From the NCBI RefSeq assembly GCF_014334015.1, contig NZ_CP060488.1, forward strand, positions 1,818,501 to 1,882,500: DNA of 64,000 nt. Direction: 5' to 3'. The first letter of the stretch is position 1. Each line of letters opens with the position of its first letter. The notes under the pieces were generated by a model. The model made no database searches. It had not been told where the DNA came from and saw only the letters and a program-made list of their open reading frames with translations. The DNA is from Bacteroides sp. M10. Lineage in GTDB: Bacteria; Bacteroidota; Bacteroidia; Bacteroidales; Bacteroidaceae. This document shows positions 46,409-55,662 of this stretch, piece after piece. Both the position numbers and the translations under genes were made by a program.

Positions 46409-47005
46409 TTAATTAAATATATTCGTAATAAACATTATGATCAGGGCAAGATAAGATTTTGCTGCTTCCTTCAGTTTATCTAGTGCACTTCGCATGTGAT
46501 ATTTCACTGTATGGATAGTGATTCCCATGATCTCGGCAATTTCGTCTTGTCTTTTGTTCTCAAAACGGCTTAATAAAAAGACCTTCCGGGTTTCCGGAGA
46601 TAAGCCGTCAATCGTTTTCTGGATAATAGAATGTAGCTCTTTACCCTCTAAATGTTCAACCGGACTTTCGCCTAAAGACCATAAATCGCTGTAAATGGTC
46701 AGATCTTTAGACGAGCAGGTTGTTTCCCTTCTCACATATTCAAGCTGAAGATAATTGATGCACTTATTGGCCACACTTCTGAAAAGGTAGTTTTTCAATG
46801 AGGTGTTAATTGTTATTTTAGAGTGGTTTTCCCATAGGCTATACACCAAATCTTCTACTATAGATTCTGATAGATAAGAATCTGTCAAATACCCTCTCGC
46901 TATTCGGCAAAGATCTATATAGTAAGTTTTATAGATGTATCGGAATGCCTCCTCTTTACCCGATTTCAGGGCCTCGATAATCTCTGTTTCCAGGTTTTTT
47001 TCCAT
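46409..47005 (-). CDS. ECF-type RNA polymerase sigma factor (Bacteroidetes expansion family)
   Basis: This factor of about 198 residues starts at ATG 47005 (MEKNLETEIIEALKSGKEEAF); an upstream GTG in frame is less likely. Region 2 (about 20-88) includes FRYIYKTYYIDLCRIARGYL and LENYLF-like SLKNYLFRSVANKCINYL. Region 4 (about 130-180) includes GLSPETRKVFLLSRFENKRQDEIAEIMGITIHTVKYHMRSALDKL. It likely drives the SusC/SusD operon that begins at 47412 on the other strand, controlled by the FecR protein encoded downstream. The C-terminal end is hydrophobic (YLALIIMFITNIF), which is common in this family. A candidate promoter lies at 47098-47128. Confidence 0.94.
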   Translation of the reverse strand: MEKNLETEIIEALKSGKEEAFRYIYKTYYIDLCRIARGYLTDSYLSESIVEDLVYSLWENHSKITINTSLKNYLFRSVANKCINYLQLEYVRRETTCSSKDLTIYSDLWSLGESPVEHLEGKELHSIIQKTIDGLSPETRKVFLLSRFENKRQDEIAEIMGITIHTVKYHMRSALDKLKEAAKSYLALIIMFITNIFN

Positions 47006-47411
47006 TATGTCTTTCAGAAATCGTATATTTGATTTATTAGTTAATATATTCAGGTGAATACTCACAGGTTGTGTTTCTCCGATGGATAATTCGGGGGCAA
47101 GGTATTGAAAAAATGTAAGATGACCAAACTCACTAATAAAAAGATGAGTTGGAGGGCTGAACGAATAAAAAAATCATTTCTCACTATACTTTTTATTAAT
47201 CTGGCTGTCATATTAATGAATAGGCCAATAAAGCATATTTTAACCTGAATCTCTATGAATGGTAAAAAGAAGAATTGTAAAAGAGCATAGCGCGACACTC
47301 TTTTTTGAAGTTATAAGGTATACAAACAGCTGTTTTAGTTTAGTCATACAGGATAAAGATTGCTTTCAGGAATAACAGAAAATAAGCTATTTCTTATTTA
47401 AATAATATTGT
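47006..47411. other. About 400-bp intergenic region between divergent sigma-factor and PUL operons
   Basis: AT-rich. It carries a candidate sigma-gene promoter on the minus strand. A 78-codon minus-strand frame here (47062-47298) is rich in hydrophobic residues but shows no family features, so it is not called. No clear plus-strand promoter for the 47412 gene was recognised, which fits control by a dedicated ECF sigma factor. Confidence 0.65.
47098..47128 (-). promoter_or_regulatory. Candidate promoter of the ECF sigma-factor gene
   Basis: On the minus strand, TTTG at 47128-47125 and TACCTTG at 47104-47098 are 20 bases apart. The -7 box is one T short of the TAnnTTTG consensus. Confidence 0.4.
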
Positions 47412-49136
47412 ATGAAGAAACTACATTTTCTATTAAGCACATTCCTTGTGTTTATATTCACGTCATGCGGAGAAGATGAACTAAAAGGTGTTGTCTTATC
47501 CGAAGACCCGGGGTACGTAAAAGAGCCATTGGTAGCCATACAGGCAGAAGATGGCACAGGGAATTGGATAAATGGTCTTATTGACCAGAACAGTAGAGTC
47601 ATAGCCTTAGATTTTCGCATTTTGGATGACCAAAGTGCGGTGAATGTGAAACTCAAACTGGCGGATGAATGGGCAAGGCCTATTGATCCGCTCACTACTG
47701 ACGCTGTACTGGATTTAAGCAGCGGTATTACCCGTATTAAAGTGAATGATGGAGCAGATGATATCGAATATACCATTTTCAGCACTTCTACCCAGTTGCT
47801 TCGAGGTGTAACGGCTACTTGTAATACAGAGCAGGTTAGTGGCAGTTTTATGAATGGTGTCGCTTCGTTACGTTTCAAACAAAACACTACATTTGCAGAT
47901 GTAGTGTTGATGCCGACTTTGGCAGATAACGCAGAAATCATCTCTACGGATCCCTCTAGTCAAAAAGATGAAAATGGGAACCTGATTGTTGACCTAAATA
48001 GCACACTTACTATTACTGTAAAAGACAATACGAACAACATGACTAAAAAATATCAGTTGAGTGCTGTAAATGGAATTATTGACGCAGGGGTAAACTGGAA
48101 AAATATTACTGCTGATTTAAAGAGTCAACACAGTAGTATTCGTATTCCTGATTTCATGATTGTCTATGAAAATAAAAACTTGCATGGAAGGAGCGGTAAT
48201 ACGGGATGGTTGATAACTATTCCTGCCGGTAGAATAAATATGAAGGTTAGCTGGGATATGAATAAAGACAATGTAACATGGGCTGAACCCACTACTCAAC
48301 ATCGTACAACAGCTATCATGAATGATAATATGGATTATTCATTGTTTGTTCCGGGATTGTCCGGGCAATTCTGGGTACCGATATTTTATAGCCTCGGGTG
48401 GAATGATAGTGGGCTGCTATCCGCACCGCGTCTCGGATATAACCTATCTACTTCTTTGAAGTATTGTCCGGGAACTCTGGGAATTACAGCTGATGGAAAA
48501 GCGGAGATTTCGTATGCAGAAGTGATAGATAATAACTTGTATAAGTTTACCAGCGGCGGAGCCGGCAAACAAGCTGCCAATGGGGTACAGTGGTCTCCAA
48601 CCAGTGCTGTCAGTGGATATTCCTATCCGTTGCAAAAAGGGCAGATCATGATTGCCGGAGAAAATGCAGAACTTTACAAGACATTTGCCACTAATGAAGG
48701 AAGAAATACTTCGACCCGTAACAGAGGAATGGATGGTGCATTGTCAGGAAGTAATTCATGGGCTGCTAATCCGGTAAGCATTTGGACTTTTGATGGCAAG
48801 CCTGTAGGACGCCGGGCTGTCGGTATCACGGAAGAAGGAGACTTGGTCATTTTTGTAAGTAATCGTTTTACGAATTCTTATAACTCGGTAAAAGCAGCTT
48901 GGAATGTCTTTAGTGATGGCTCTTCTTTACGGGAAGTTGCTGTGGCATTGCAGGAAGTGGGTTGTACGGATGCCATTGTGTTTGGTGAGAACTATCATAG
49001 TCCTGTTGTTATTCGGGATGATAGTAGAGGGGTGCCTTTAGGAAAGGTAGCCGGTAGATACGATTGGGAAACGAACGGCAATGTGAAAAATGCGGATAAT
49101 GAAGCTAGTTCGCAATCCTGGATAATGTTTAAATAA
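47412..49136 (+). CDS. Surface lipoprotein with phosphodiester-glycosidase-like C-terminus
   Basis: This 574-residue lipoprotein (lipobox FIFTSC, Cys near residue 19) opens the second PUL. Residues about 30-215 look like one or two immunoglobulin-like (DUF5018-like) domains. The C-terminal part (about 235-574) resembles the NAGPA phosphodiester-glycosidase fold: GRRAVGITEEGDLVIFVSNRF and SSLREVAVALQEVGCTDAIVFGE correspond to the conserved blocks of that family, but the usual DGGGS motif is replaced by FGENYHS, so activity is doubtful and it may only bind glycan. It lies 57 bases before the SusC gene. Family resemblance is by eye and needs a profile search to confirm. Confidence 0.7.
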   Translation: MKKLHFLLSTFLVFIFTSCGEDELKGVVLSEDPGYVKEPLVAIQAEDGTGNWINGLIDQNSRVIALDFRILDDQSAVNVKLKLADEWARPIDPLTTDAVLDLSSGITRIKVNDGADDIEYTIFSTSTQLLRGVTATCNTEQVSGSFMNGVASLRFKQNTTFADVVLMPTLADNAEIISTDPSSQKDENGNLIVDLNSTLTITVKDNTNNMTKKYQLSAVNGIIDAGVNWKNITADLKSQHSSIRIPDFMIVYENKNLHGRSGNTGWLITIPAGRINMKVSWDMNKDNVTWAEPTTQHRTTAIMNDNMDYSLFVPGLSGQFWVPIFYSLGWNDSGLLSAPRLGYNLSTSLKYCPGTLGITADGKAEISYAEVIDNNLYKFTSGGAGKQAANGVQWSPTSAVSGYSYPLQKGQIMIAGENAELYKTFATNEGRNTSTRNRGMDGALSGSNSWAANPVSIWTFDGKPVGRRAVGITEEGDLVIFVSNRFTNSYNSVKAAWNVFSDGSSLREVAVALQEVGCTDAIVFGENYHSPVVIRDDSRGVPLGKVAGRYDWETNGNVKNADNEASSQSWIMFK

Positions 49137-49193
49137 GAACATTGTAAGACAATGAGTTAGTAACAAAAGATATACATATAAAAACTTAAATCA

Positions 49194-52100
49194 ATGAGTA
49201 AAATCATCAAATGCATGTTCTTCGTGCTATTAGCCGCAGTTCTTCCACTGTCGGTTCACGCACAGCAGGTGACCTTACATTTGCAGGACGTAACGGTGCG
49301 CAAAGCGTTCCGGGAGTTGGAGGTCAAAGGAAATGTATCCTTAGTATATGAGAAAAATGATGTGGACCTGACCCGTAAAGTAACCGTGAAGGTAGATAAT
49401 CAACCGATAAGCAAGGCACTGGATCAGATTCTGAAAGGGCAGGAATTAATTTATAAAATAAAAGATAATCATATTATCATCACCCGGCCTGTCATTCAGA
49501 AATCAGATAAGAAACGGCGTATCAATGGTATCGTCAGTGATGTCAATGATGAATTGTTAATTGGAGTATCGGTATCAATTCCCGGTACTAATATTGGCAC
49601 GGTGAGTAATATGGAAGGGAAATTTGAACTGGAAATACCGGAGGACGCTAAGAAATTGCAAGTGTCTTATATCGGTTTTGACACGCAGGAAATTTCATTG
49701 TCGCCTGGCAAGACGACATTCAACATTGTAATGGGAGAGAATGTGAAAATGCTTTCAGAAGTAGTAGTGGTTGGTTATGGCACACAAAAGAAGGTGAACC
49801 TGACCGGTTCGGTTGCTACGGTAAATTTGGAAAAGGAATCACTTTCCCGTCCTTTGGTCAGTGCTTCGCAGGCGTTGAGCGGTATGACAGCCGGTTTGCA
49901 GGTGATGCAAAGCTCCGGGACTCCATATAATGAAGGCTTTTCTTTCAATATCCGGGGGGTGGGTACCTTGAACAGCTCTTCACCACTCGTGTTAGTGGAT
50001 GGGATGGAACAAAGCTTGAATAATGTAGATCCCAATGATATTGCTTCTATTTCTATCTTGAAAGATGCGGCTTCGTGTGCTATCTATGGTAACCGGGGGG
50101 CAAATGGGGTTATTCTGGTTACTACCAAAACCGGACAAACAGGAAAGGTCAGCGTATCTTACAATGCTACTTTTTCACTGAATCAACCTACCAAACTGAT
50201 AAAAACGGTATCTAACTACGCCAAGTATATGGAATTGATGAACGAAGCTGCTACTAATATAGGAGAATCTGCTCCTTTCAGCGACATTACCATCAATCAA
50301 TGGCGTGAAGCTGAAAAAGATCCGAATGGCATTTCTGCCTCCGGCTATCCTAATTATGTAGCTTATCCCAATACAGATTGGTACGATGAGATATATAGTA
50401 ATGACTGGATGATGAAACATTCGCTTTCCGTCACTGGGCAGGAGGGACGTACCGGATATAATCTTTCTATATCTTATACCGACAACCCGGGATTAATCAA
50501 AGATACCGGATACCAACGCTATTTTCTGCGTGCCAATGTTTATTCGGATATTACTAAGTGGTTACGTATCGGTACTCGTGTATGGGGGTATCACACCGAC
50601 CAGAAGAAAAGCGATACCGGTTCACTCACCAATATCAATACCCAAAAAATGATACCGGGCGTATATCCATATTATGACGGAAAATATGGTGCGCCGGAAG
50701 CGAACGAGGAAGATCCGCAATCTCACAATCCTCTGTGGGACATGGCGCAATCGGAAGGGCATATCAAGAACACGCAGTTCTTCACTACTTTCTATGCCAA
50801 CGTGAAGTTTCTGAAACACTTCTCATACGATGTTAATCTGAACTATAAGGATTATCGTTATGAATCGATGTCCGTAAATACGGATTATGGGAAATATAGT
50901 TTTAGTACAGATCAGTGGATAGCTGCCCCCAAAGATCCTGCCGATTTGTATACCCGTATGGCGTATGTCCGTGAAAACCATTGGAAATTAACGCACTTGC
51001 TCAACTATAACCAGACTTTTTATAAGCATGATATTGGTATGTTATTGGGCTTTGAAGAAGAACGTTTTGTCAAACGGACTACCGACACTGCCAAACTTGG
51101 ATTAATAGATTCGTCTGTGGGTGATCCAAGTTCTGCTACTACTCCTTCTTCCATAGGTGGTACAGGTGAGGAATTTACATCCCGTTCTTACTTCGGTCGT
51201 ATTAACTATGCTTTCGACAGCCGTTATTTATTCGAGGTTAATATGCGTTATGACGGTTCCTCCCGTTTTGCTCCGGATAATCGCTGGGGACTTTTTCCAT
51301 CTTTCTCTGCCGGATGGAGAATCAGTGAAGAGAAATTTATGAAAGGACTTCCTATCGACAACCTGAAATTACGTGCTTCGTGGGGTAAGTTAGGAAACAA
51401 TGCGATTGGTAACTATGAATGGCAGGCTGTGTACAACTCGGCAAAGTACGCGTTTGGAGGTAGCCTTAATAATGGTTTGGCAATTACTTCTATTTCCAAC
51501 AACCTGTTGGAGTGGGAAAGTACTGCCATTACGAATATTGGTATCGACTTTGCAACTTTAAGAAACCGTCTGACGTTTGAGGCTGAATTTTATAATAAAG
51601 TAACGGATGGAATCTTATATCGCCCTGATATGTATATGTCTCTCGGGACAGCCAGTGGCCCTCGTCAGAACATTGCGGAAGTGACTAACCGCGGTATTGA
51701 AATGACCCTGAATTGGCAAGACCGTATCGGTAAAGTAGAATATCGTGTATCCGGTAACTTTGCCTATAACCAGAACAAGGTCAGTAAATACAAAGGAGAG
51801 TTGCAGCGTGGCTGGGTGACAGATGAAAACGGGAACCGTGTTTATCAAACCAATATCGGTGATGTCTCTACCGGAGGATCTACCCGTGTAATAGAAGGTA
51901 AAATGATTAATGAATACTATATGTTGCAACCATATAAAGGTAATGGAAACGGCTTTAACGCAGATGGAACAGTCAATATCAACGGTGGTCCGAGAGACGG
52001 AATGATCCGTACAGTAGACGACATGAAATGGCTGAATGCTATGGTAGGGGCAGGGTATAAGTTTTATCCGCGTCAGAACGTCAGTAAGAGTGGCATTTGG

Positions 52101-52694
52101 TATGGTGATTACATCTATGCAGACTTAAATGGCGACGGTGTATATGGTAATGACGCTGATAATGAGTTTCAGGGATGCTCCAATGTGCCCAAGTATAACT
52201 TCGGTCTGCAGGCAAGCGCTAATTGGAAAGGCTTCGATTTCTCCATGAACTGGTCCGGTGCGGCAGGTTTCAAGATTTACTACTATCGTTTGGCATTGAA
52301 CAGCAGTGCTACCATCAAAGGATATGCTATTGGGGAAGCAATAGCAAACGATCACTATTTCTTTGATCCCAAAAATCCCAATGATCCGCGCACGAACTTG
52401 AGTTCAAAGAATCCTCGTTTGACAAATAACTCCGGTAACGACCAAAGTGGTATGACACAGTCATCAGTACATTTGCAAAAAGGGGATTATATTAAACTGA
52501 AGAACCTGACTATCGGATATACATTGCCTGCTGTCCTGTCGAAAAAAGTATATGCACAGAATATCCGTTTCTTTGCTTCCGGTGAAAATTTATTTACCAT
52601 TACCGGGTATGAAGGAATGGATCCGGAAATGCGTACCGCAGTGGGATATTCTACTATGAGACAATATGCATTCGGTGTAAATATCACTTTCTAA
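49194..52694 (+). CDS. SusC-like TonB-dependent transporter with STN signalling domain
   Basis: This 1166-residue importer has a signal peptide (about 1-24), an N-terminal STN domain (about 25-98, VTLHLQDVTVRKAFREL and KDNHIIITRP), a carboxypeptidase-D-like domain (about 108-185), the TonB-box-like EVVVVGYGTQKK starting at Glu189, a plug (SNFNIRGVGTLNSSSPLVLVDG-like, SILKDAASCAIYGNRGANG) and the beta-barrel ending QYAFGVNITF. The STN domain reports substrate transport to the FecR anti-sigma factor (45315-46307), releasing the ECF sigma factor. This trans-envelope signalling is known from Bacteroides host-glycan and dietary-glycan loci. It precedes its SusD partner by 20 bases. Confidence 0.96.
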   Translation: MSKIIKCMFFVLLAAVLPLSVHAQQVTLHLQDVTVRKAFRELEVKGNVSLVYEKNDVDLTRKVTVKVDNQPISKALDQILKGQELIYKIKDNHIIITRPVIQKSDKKRRINGIVSDVNDELLIGVSVSIPGTNIGTVSNMEGKFELEIPEDAKKLQVSYIGFDTQEISLSPGKTTFNIVMGENVKMLSEVVVVGYGTQKKVNLTGSVATVNLEKESLSRPLVSASQALSGMTAGLQVMQSSGTPYNEGFSFNIRGVGTLNSSSPLVLVDGMEQSLNNVDPNDIASISILKDAASCAIYGNRGANGVILVTTKTGQTGKVSVSYNATFSLNQPTKLIKTVSNYAKYMELMNEAATNIGESAPFSDITINQWREAEKDPNGISASGYPNYVAYPNTDWYDEIYSNDWMMKHSLSVTGQEGRTGYNLSISYTDNPGLIKDTGYQRYFLRANVYSDITKWLRIGTRVWGYHTDQKKSDTGSLTNINTQKMIPGVYPYYDGKYGAPEANEEDPQSHNPLWDMAQSEGHIKNTQFFTTFYANVKFLKHFSYDVNLNYKDYRYESMSVNTDYGKYSFSTDQWIAAPKDPADLYTRMAYVRENHWKLTHLLNYNQTFYKHDIGMLLGFEEERFVKRTTDTAKLGLIDSSVGDPSSATTPSSIGGTGEEFTSRSYFGRINYAFDSRYLFEVNMRYDGSSRFAPDNRWGLFPSFSAGWRISEEKFMKGLPIDNLKLRASWGKLGNNAIGNYEWQAVYNSAKYAFGGSLNNGLAITSISNNLLEWESTAITNIGIDFATLRNRLTFEAEFYNKVTDGILYRPDMYMSLGTASGPRQNIAEVTNRGIEMTLNWQDRIGKVEYRVSGNFAYNQNKVSKYKGELQRGWVTDENGNRVYQTNIGDVSTGGSTRVIEGKMINEYYMLQPYKGNGNGFNADGTVNINGGPRDGMIRTVDDMKWLNAMVGAGYKFYPRQNVSKSGIWYGDYIYADLNGDGVYGNDADNEFQGCSNVPKYNFGLQASANWKGFDFSMNWSGAAGFKIYYYRLALNSSATIKGYAIGEAIANDHYFFDPKNPNDPRTNLSSKNPRLTNNSGNDQSGMTQSSVHLQKGDYIKLKNLTIGYTLPAVLSKKVYAQNIRFFASGENLFTITGYEGMDPEMRTAVGYSTMRQYAFGVNITF

Positions 52695-52714
52695 ACTTAC
52701 TCTAAAACGATTTT

Positions 52715-54547
52715 ATGATGAAAAACAAAATAAAAATATTTCGGAAATTAGTAAGATGTGCATCTATTGCCTTGCTGTCTTTCTCTATGGCTGGATGCGG
52801 TGCGGACTTTTTAGATACTACTCCTACCAATAACATAAGCGGTAGTAGTATCTGGACGAAAGCAACTTTGGCCGAACAGGCTGTTATCGGCGTATATAAT
52901 GTCTTTCTGGATCAATATTGTCCTAACTCCGGCATTTTGGATTCGCACCGGATTCCATGGGATGCTTATTCTTCTGTGATGGATACAGACAAGAACTGGA
53001 TTAAGCGAATGCCTAATTGTACAGGAGCAGCTACTCCCTCAAGTGGCCTGTTCAGTGATATTTATAAACGTTTTTATACTTTTATCTATCGTGCTAATGA
53101 TGTGATAGATAATATTGGTCAGGTTCCTGATATGTCGACCGGAGAGAAGCAACGGGCTATCGCCGAATGTAAATTCTTGCGTGCATTTGCTTATATGCGC
53201 TTGAATATCTTGTATAAAGGAGTGCCGTTATATATGAATGCAATCACGAGTCCTGAAAACGGTAACAAAGCCCGTTCTTCAGAAGCGGATGTTTGGGCGG
53301 CTATACTCCAGGATCTGACAGATTGTGTGAATGAACCCAATCTACCGGGTAAATATAATTCGGGTGACTCTAACTATGGACGGGTAACCAAAGGAGCTGC
53401 TTATGCATTACGCGGACAAGTATATATGTGGCAGAAGAATTGGGAGGCGGCGGTTGATGATTTTAATTCTGTGGCTGACTGTGGCTTCGGGTTATATACT
53501 AAGGCCGGTGCTACCAGTTATAAGCAGTTGTTGAAAATAGCAAATGAACAATGTGAAGAAATGATATTCTCTGTGCAATGCATCAAGCAATACGGCTACT
53601 CCAATACAAGGAACATCACTTACGGCAACCGTTGTACAGCAGGTTCTATGTGGAATAACTATTTGCCTAATCCGCATTTTGTAGAATCTTTTGAGACGGC
53701 GACTGGAGAAAAGTTTAATTGGGATAACTACTTGCCGGGCTATAGTGCGATGAAAGAAAAAGAACGTGTGGTGTTTTTTCTACGCGATGGACTGTCTGCG
53801 GCGGAAAAGGAACGTATGGCTGCCTATGGGGCAGATATGAACAAATATCTGGATAGTGGCAATGAAGCACGTATCAAGAAAGCTTACGAGAGCCGTGATC
53901 CACGTCTGCAAATGGCTGTCATTACCCCTTACGCACAATACAATGGTGCTTCTTCTGGAATAGCTCATACTTATACATTGCGTTGGCCTTATCGTGGCTC
54001 CGACAGTGCAGAGCCTTTTGATATCCGTACTGATACAAACGATAAGTTTTACTACCTATGGAGAAAGTTTGTACCTGAAGGTCTGGAACAGACAGAACGT
54101 GATACTTATGGATTGGATATTCCATTAATACGCTATGCGGAAGTATTGCTCCTGAAAGCAGAAGCGCTAAATGAATGGGGAAGTACCCATGAAAGCGAAG
54201 CAATTAGATGTGTTAATGAAGTAAGACGTCGTGCAGGGCATGTCGAATTGAATAATGCAACTTATCCTGCTACGAAAGTTAACGGGCAGAGTGATTTGCG
54301 TGAACGTATCCGGAATGAGTATTACTGGGAAATCGGTGGCGAAGATTCCATGTATTTCCATGAATTGCGTTGGGGAACGTGGAAAGATAAGAAGTTTGAT
54401 AATAATCGTAACGGTCTGATGCAGATGTGGGGTGAAACGACTTATACCTGGTACTGGTTGGGAGATCAGTGCTGGAGCTGGCCTATTCCTGCTAAAGAAA
54501 TGGAAATGAACTCGAATTTGGAACAGAATGAAGGTTGGATAAATTAA
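52715..54547 (+). CDS. SusD-like outer-membrane glycan-binding lipoprotein (PUL 2)
   Basis: This 610-residue SusD/RagB protein is a lipoprotein (LLSFSMAGC). Family features are FLDTTPTNNISGSSIW near the N-terminus, the helical-repeat core (KQRAIAECKFLRAFAYMRLNILYKGVPLY, GAAYALRGQVYMWQKNWEAAVDDF) and the C-terminal ERIRNEYYWEIGGEDSMYFHELRWGTWK. It follows its SusC by 20 bases and is followed by a GH43 gene. It should form the outer-membrane complex that captures the target glycan of this locus. Confidence 0.96.
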   Translation: MMKNKIKIFRKLVRCASIALLSFSMAGCGADFLDTTPTNNISGSSIWTKATLAEQAVIGVYNVFLDQYCPNSGILDSHRIPWDAYSSVMDTDKNWIKRMPNCTGAATPSSGLFSDIYKRFYTFIYRANDVIDNIGQVPDMSTGEKQRAIAECKFLRAFAYMRLNILYKGVPLYMNAITSPENGNKARSSEADVWAAILQDLTDCVNEPNLPGKYNSGDSNYGRVTKGAAYALRGQVYMWQKNWEAAVDDFNSVADCGFGLYTKAGATSYKQLLKIANEQCEEMIFSVQCIKQYGYSNTRNITYGNRCTAGSMWNNYLPNPHFVESFETATGEKFNWDNYLPGYSAMKEKERVVFFLRDGLSAAEKERMAAYGADMNKYLDSGNEARIKKAYESRDPRLQMAVITPYAQYNGASSGIAHTYTLRWPYRGSDSAEPFDIRTDTNDKFYYLWRKFVPEGLEQTERDTYGLDIPLIRYAEVLLLKAEALNEWGSTHESEAIRCVNEVRRRAGHVELNNATYPATKVNGQSDLRERIRNEYYWEIGGEDSMYFHELRWGTWKDKKFDNNRNGLMQMWGETTYTWYWLGDQCWSWPIPAKEMEMNSNLEQNEGWIN

Positions 54548-54573
54548 TCTTAGTTTTAACTAATAAAGTATAT

Positions 54574-55659
54574 ATGAAAAAATTATCTTTTTTAATTGCA
54601 ACAGCATTGTGTATCATGGCATGTTCCGGTGGCTCTGACGAACAACCGGATGGGCCGGGTAACGGTAATGGAAATGGGGGTGGGGGGAGTACCCCTAACC
54701 CTGTTTCATTCTCCAATCCTATAGTCGGCAAACAGTTGCCTGATCCGACAATAATTCATGCGGCAGACGGGAACTTTTATTTGTATGTTACCCAACAGGA
54801 TAATATCTATATTCCGATTTACAAATCTACTAATATGACACAGTGGACTTATGCTGGGGCAGCCTTTCTGCAAAAACCGAACTGGCAGCCGGACACTCGC
54901 TTATGGGCTCCGGACATTAACTATATCAATGGCAAATATGTGCTCTATTATACTCTCGGGCACTGGGACTTGCCTAAGAATAGTTGTATCGGGGTGGCGG
55001 TCAGCGACTCTCCTGTAGGACCTTTTACGGATCACGGAAAACTTCTTGACTACAATTCTGGTACTATGCAGTGCATCGACCCTTGTTATTTTGAAGATAA
55101 TGGTAAGAAGTATCTTTTCTGGGGAAGTTATAATAGTACTTCTAAAGGCTATGAAGGAGGTATCCGTTATGTAGAGTTAAGTGCTGACGGTCTATCCATT
55201 AAAGGGGCTGTTTCCGAAAAGATAGCGGGTCCTTCAATAGAAGGCATCATGGTTCATAAACGCGGGAATTATTATTATCTATTTGGCTCTACGGGTAGTT
55301 GTTGTGAAGAGGAAAGAAGTACGTACCGTGTAGTGGTGGGGCGTTCTAAAAATATCGAAGGTCCTTATGTGGGTAAAAACGGTACTGTGATGAAAGAAAA
55401 TAGTAGTTATAATGAAGTAATTCTACAGGGTAATAACCTGTTTGCCGGAACCGGACACAATTCCGAAATTATCACGGATGACGAGGGTAATGACTGGTTC
55501 TTCTATCATGCCTGGCAGAAAGCGAAAATAGATAATGGTCGTCAATTGATGTGTGACCGCATACAATGGAGCAGTGATGGCTGGCCTTATATTACTAATG
55601 GCACACCGGCATCCGTATCTCGTGCACCTGTATTTAAAAACGAAGAAGAAAAAGAGTAA
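54574..55659 (+). CDS. GH43-family glycosidase lipoprotein
   Basis: This enzyme of about 361 residues starts at ATG 54574, giving a lipoprotein signal (ALCIMAC) and a Gly/Asn-rich linker (about 20-45) that would hold it off the membrane. The five-bladed beta-propeller carries the GH43 triad: base Asp57 in LPDPT, pKa modulator Asp169 in CIDPCYFED, and acid Glu223 in SIEGIM. GH43 enzymes invert alpha-L-arabinofuranosides, beta-xylosides or beta-galactosides; the aromatic-rich N-terminal blade (RLWAPDINYINGKYVLYYT) looks arabinanase-like. It is probably surface exposed and co-transcribed with SusC/SusD. Confidence 0.9.
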   Translation: MKKLSFLIATALCIMACSGGSDEQPDGPGNGNGNGGGGSTPNPVSFSNPIVGKQLPDPTIIHAADGNFYLYVTQQDNIYIPIYKSTNMTQWTYAGAAFLQKPNWQPDTRLWAPDINYINGKYVLYYTLGHWDLPKNSCIGVAVSDSPVGPFTDHGKLLDYNSGTMQCIDPCYFEDNGKKYLFWGSYNSTSKGYEGGIRYVELSADGLSIKGAVSEKIAGPSIEGIMVHKRGNYYYLFGSTGSCCEEERSTYRVVVGRSKNIEGPYVGKNGTVMKENSSYNEVILQGNNLFAGTGHNSEIITDDEGNDWFFYHAWQKAKIDNGRQLMCDRIQWSSDGWPYITNGTPASVSRAPVFKNEEEKE

Positions 55660-55662
55660 TCT

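Noticed and set aside
47062..47298. 78-codon minus-strand frame between the sigma-factor gene and PUL 2
   Set aside because: Hydrophobic and AT-driven, no signal or family features, overlaps the candidate sigma promoter, and its stop runs into the sigma leader.
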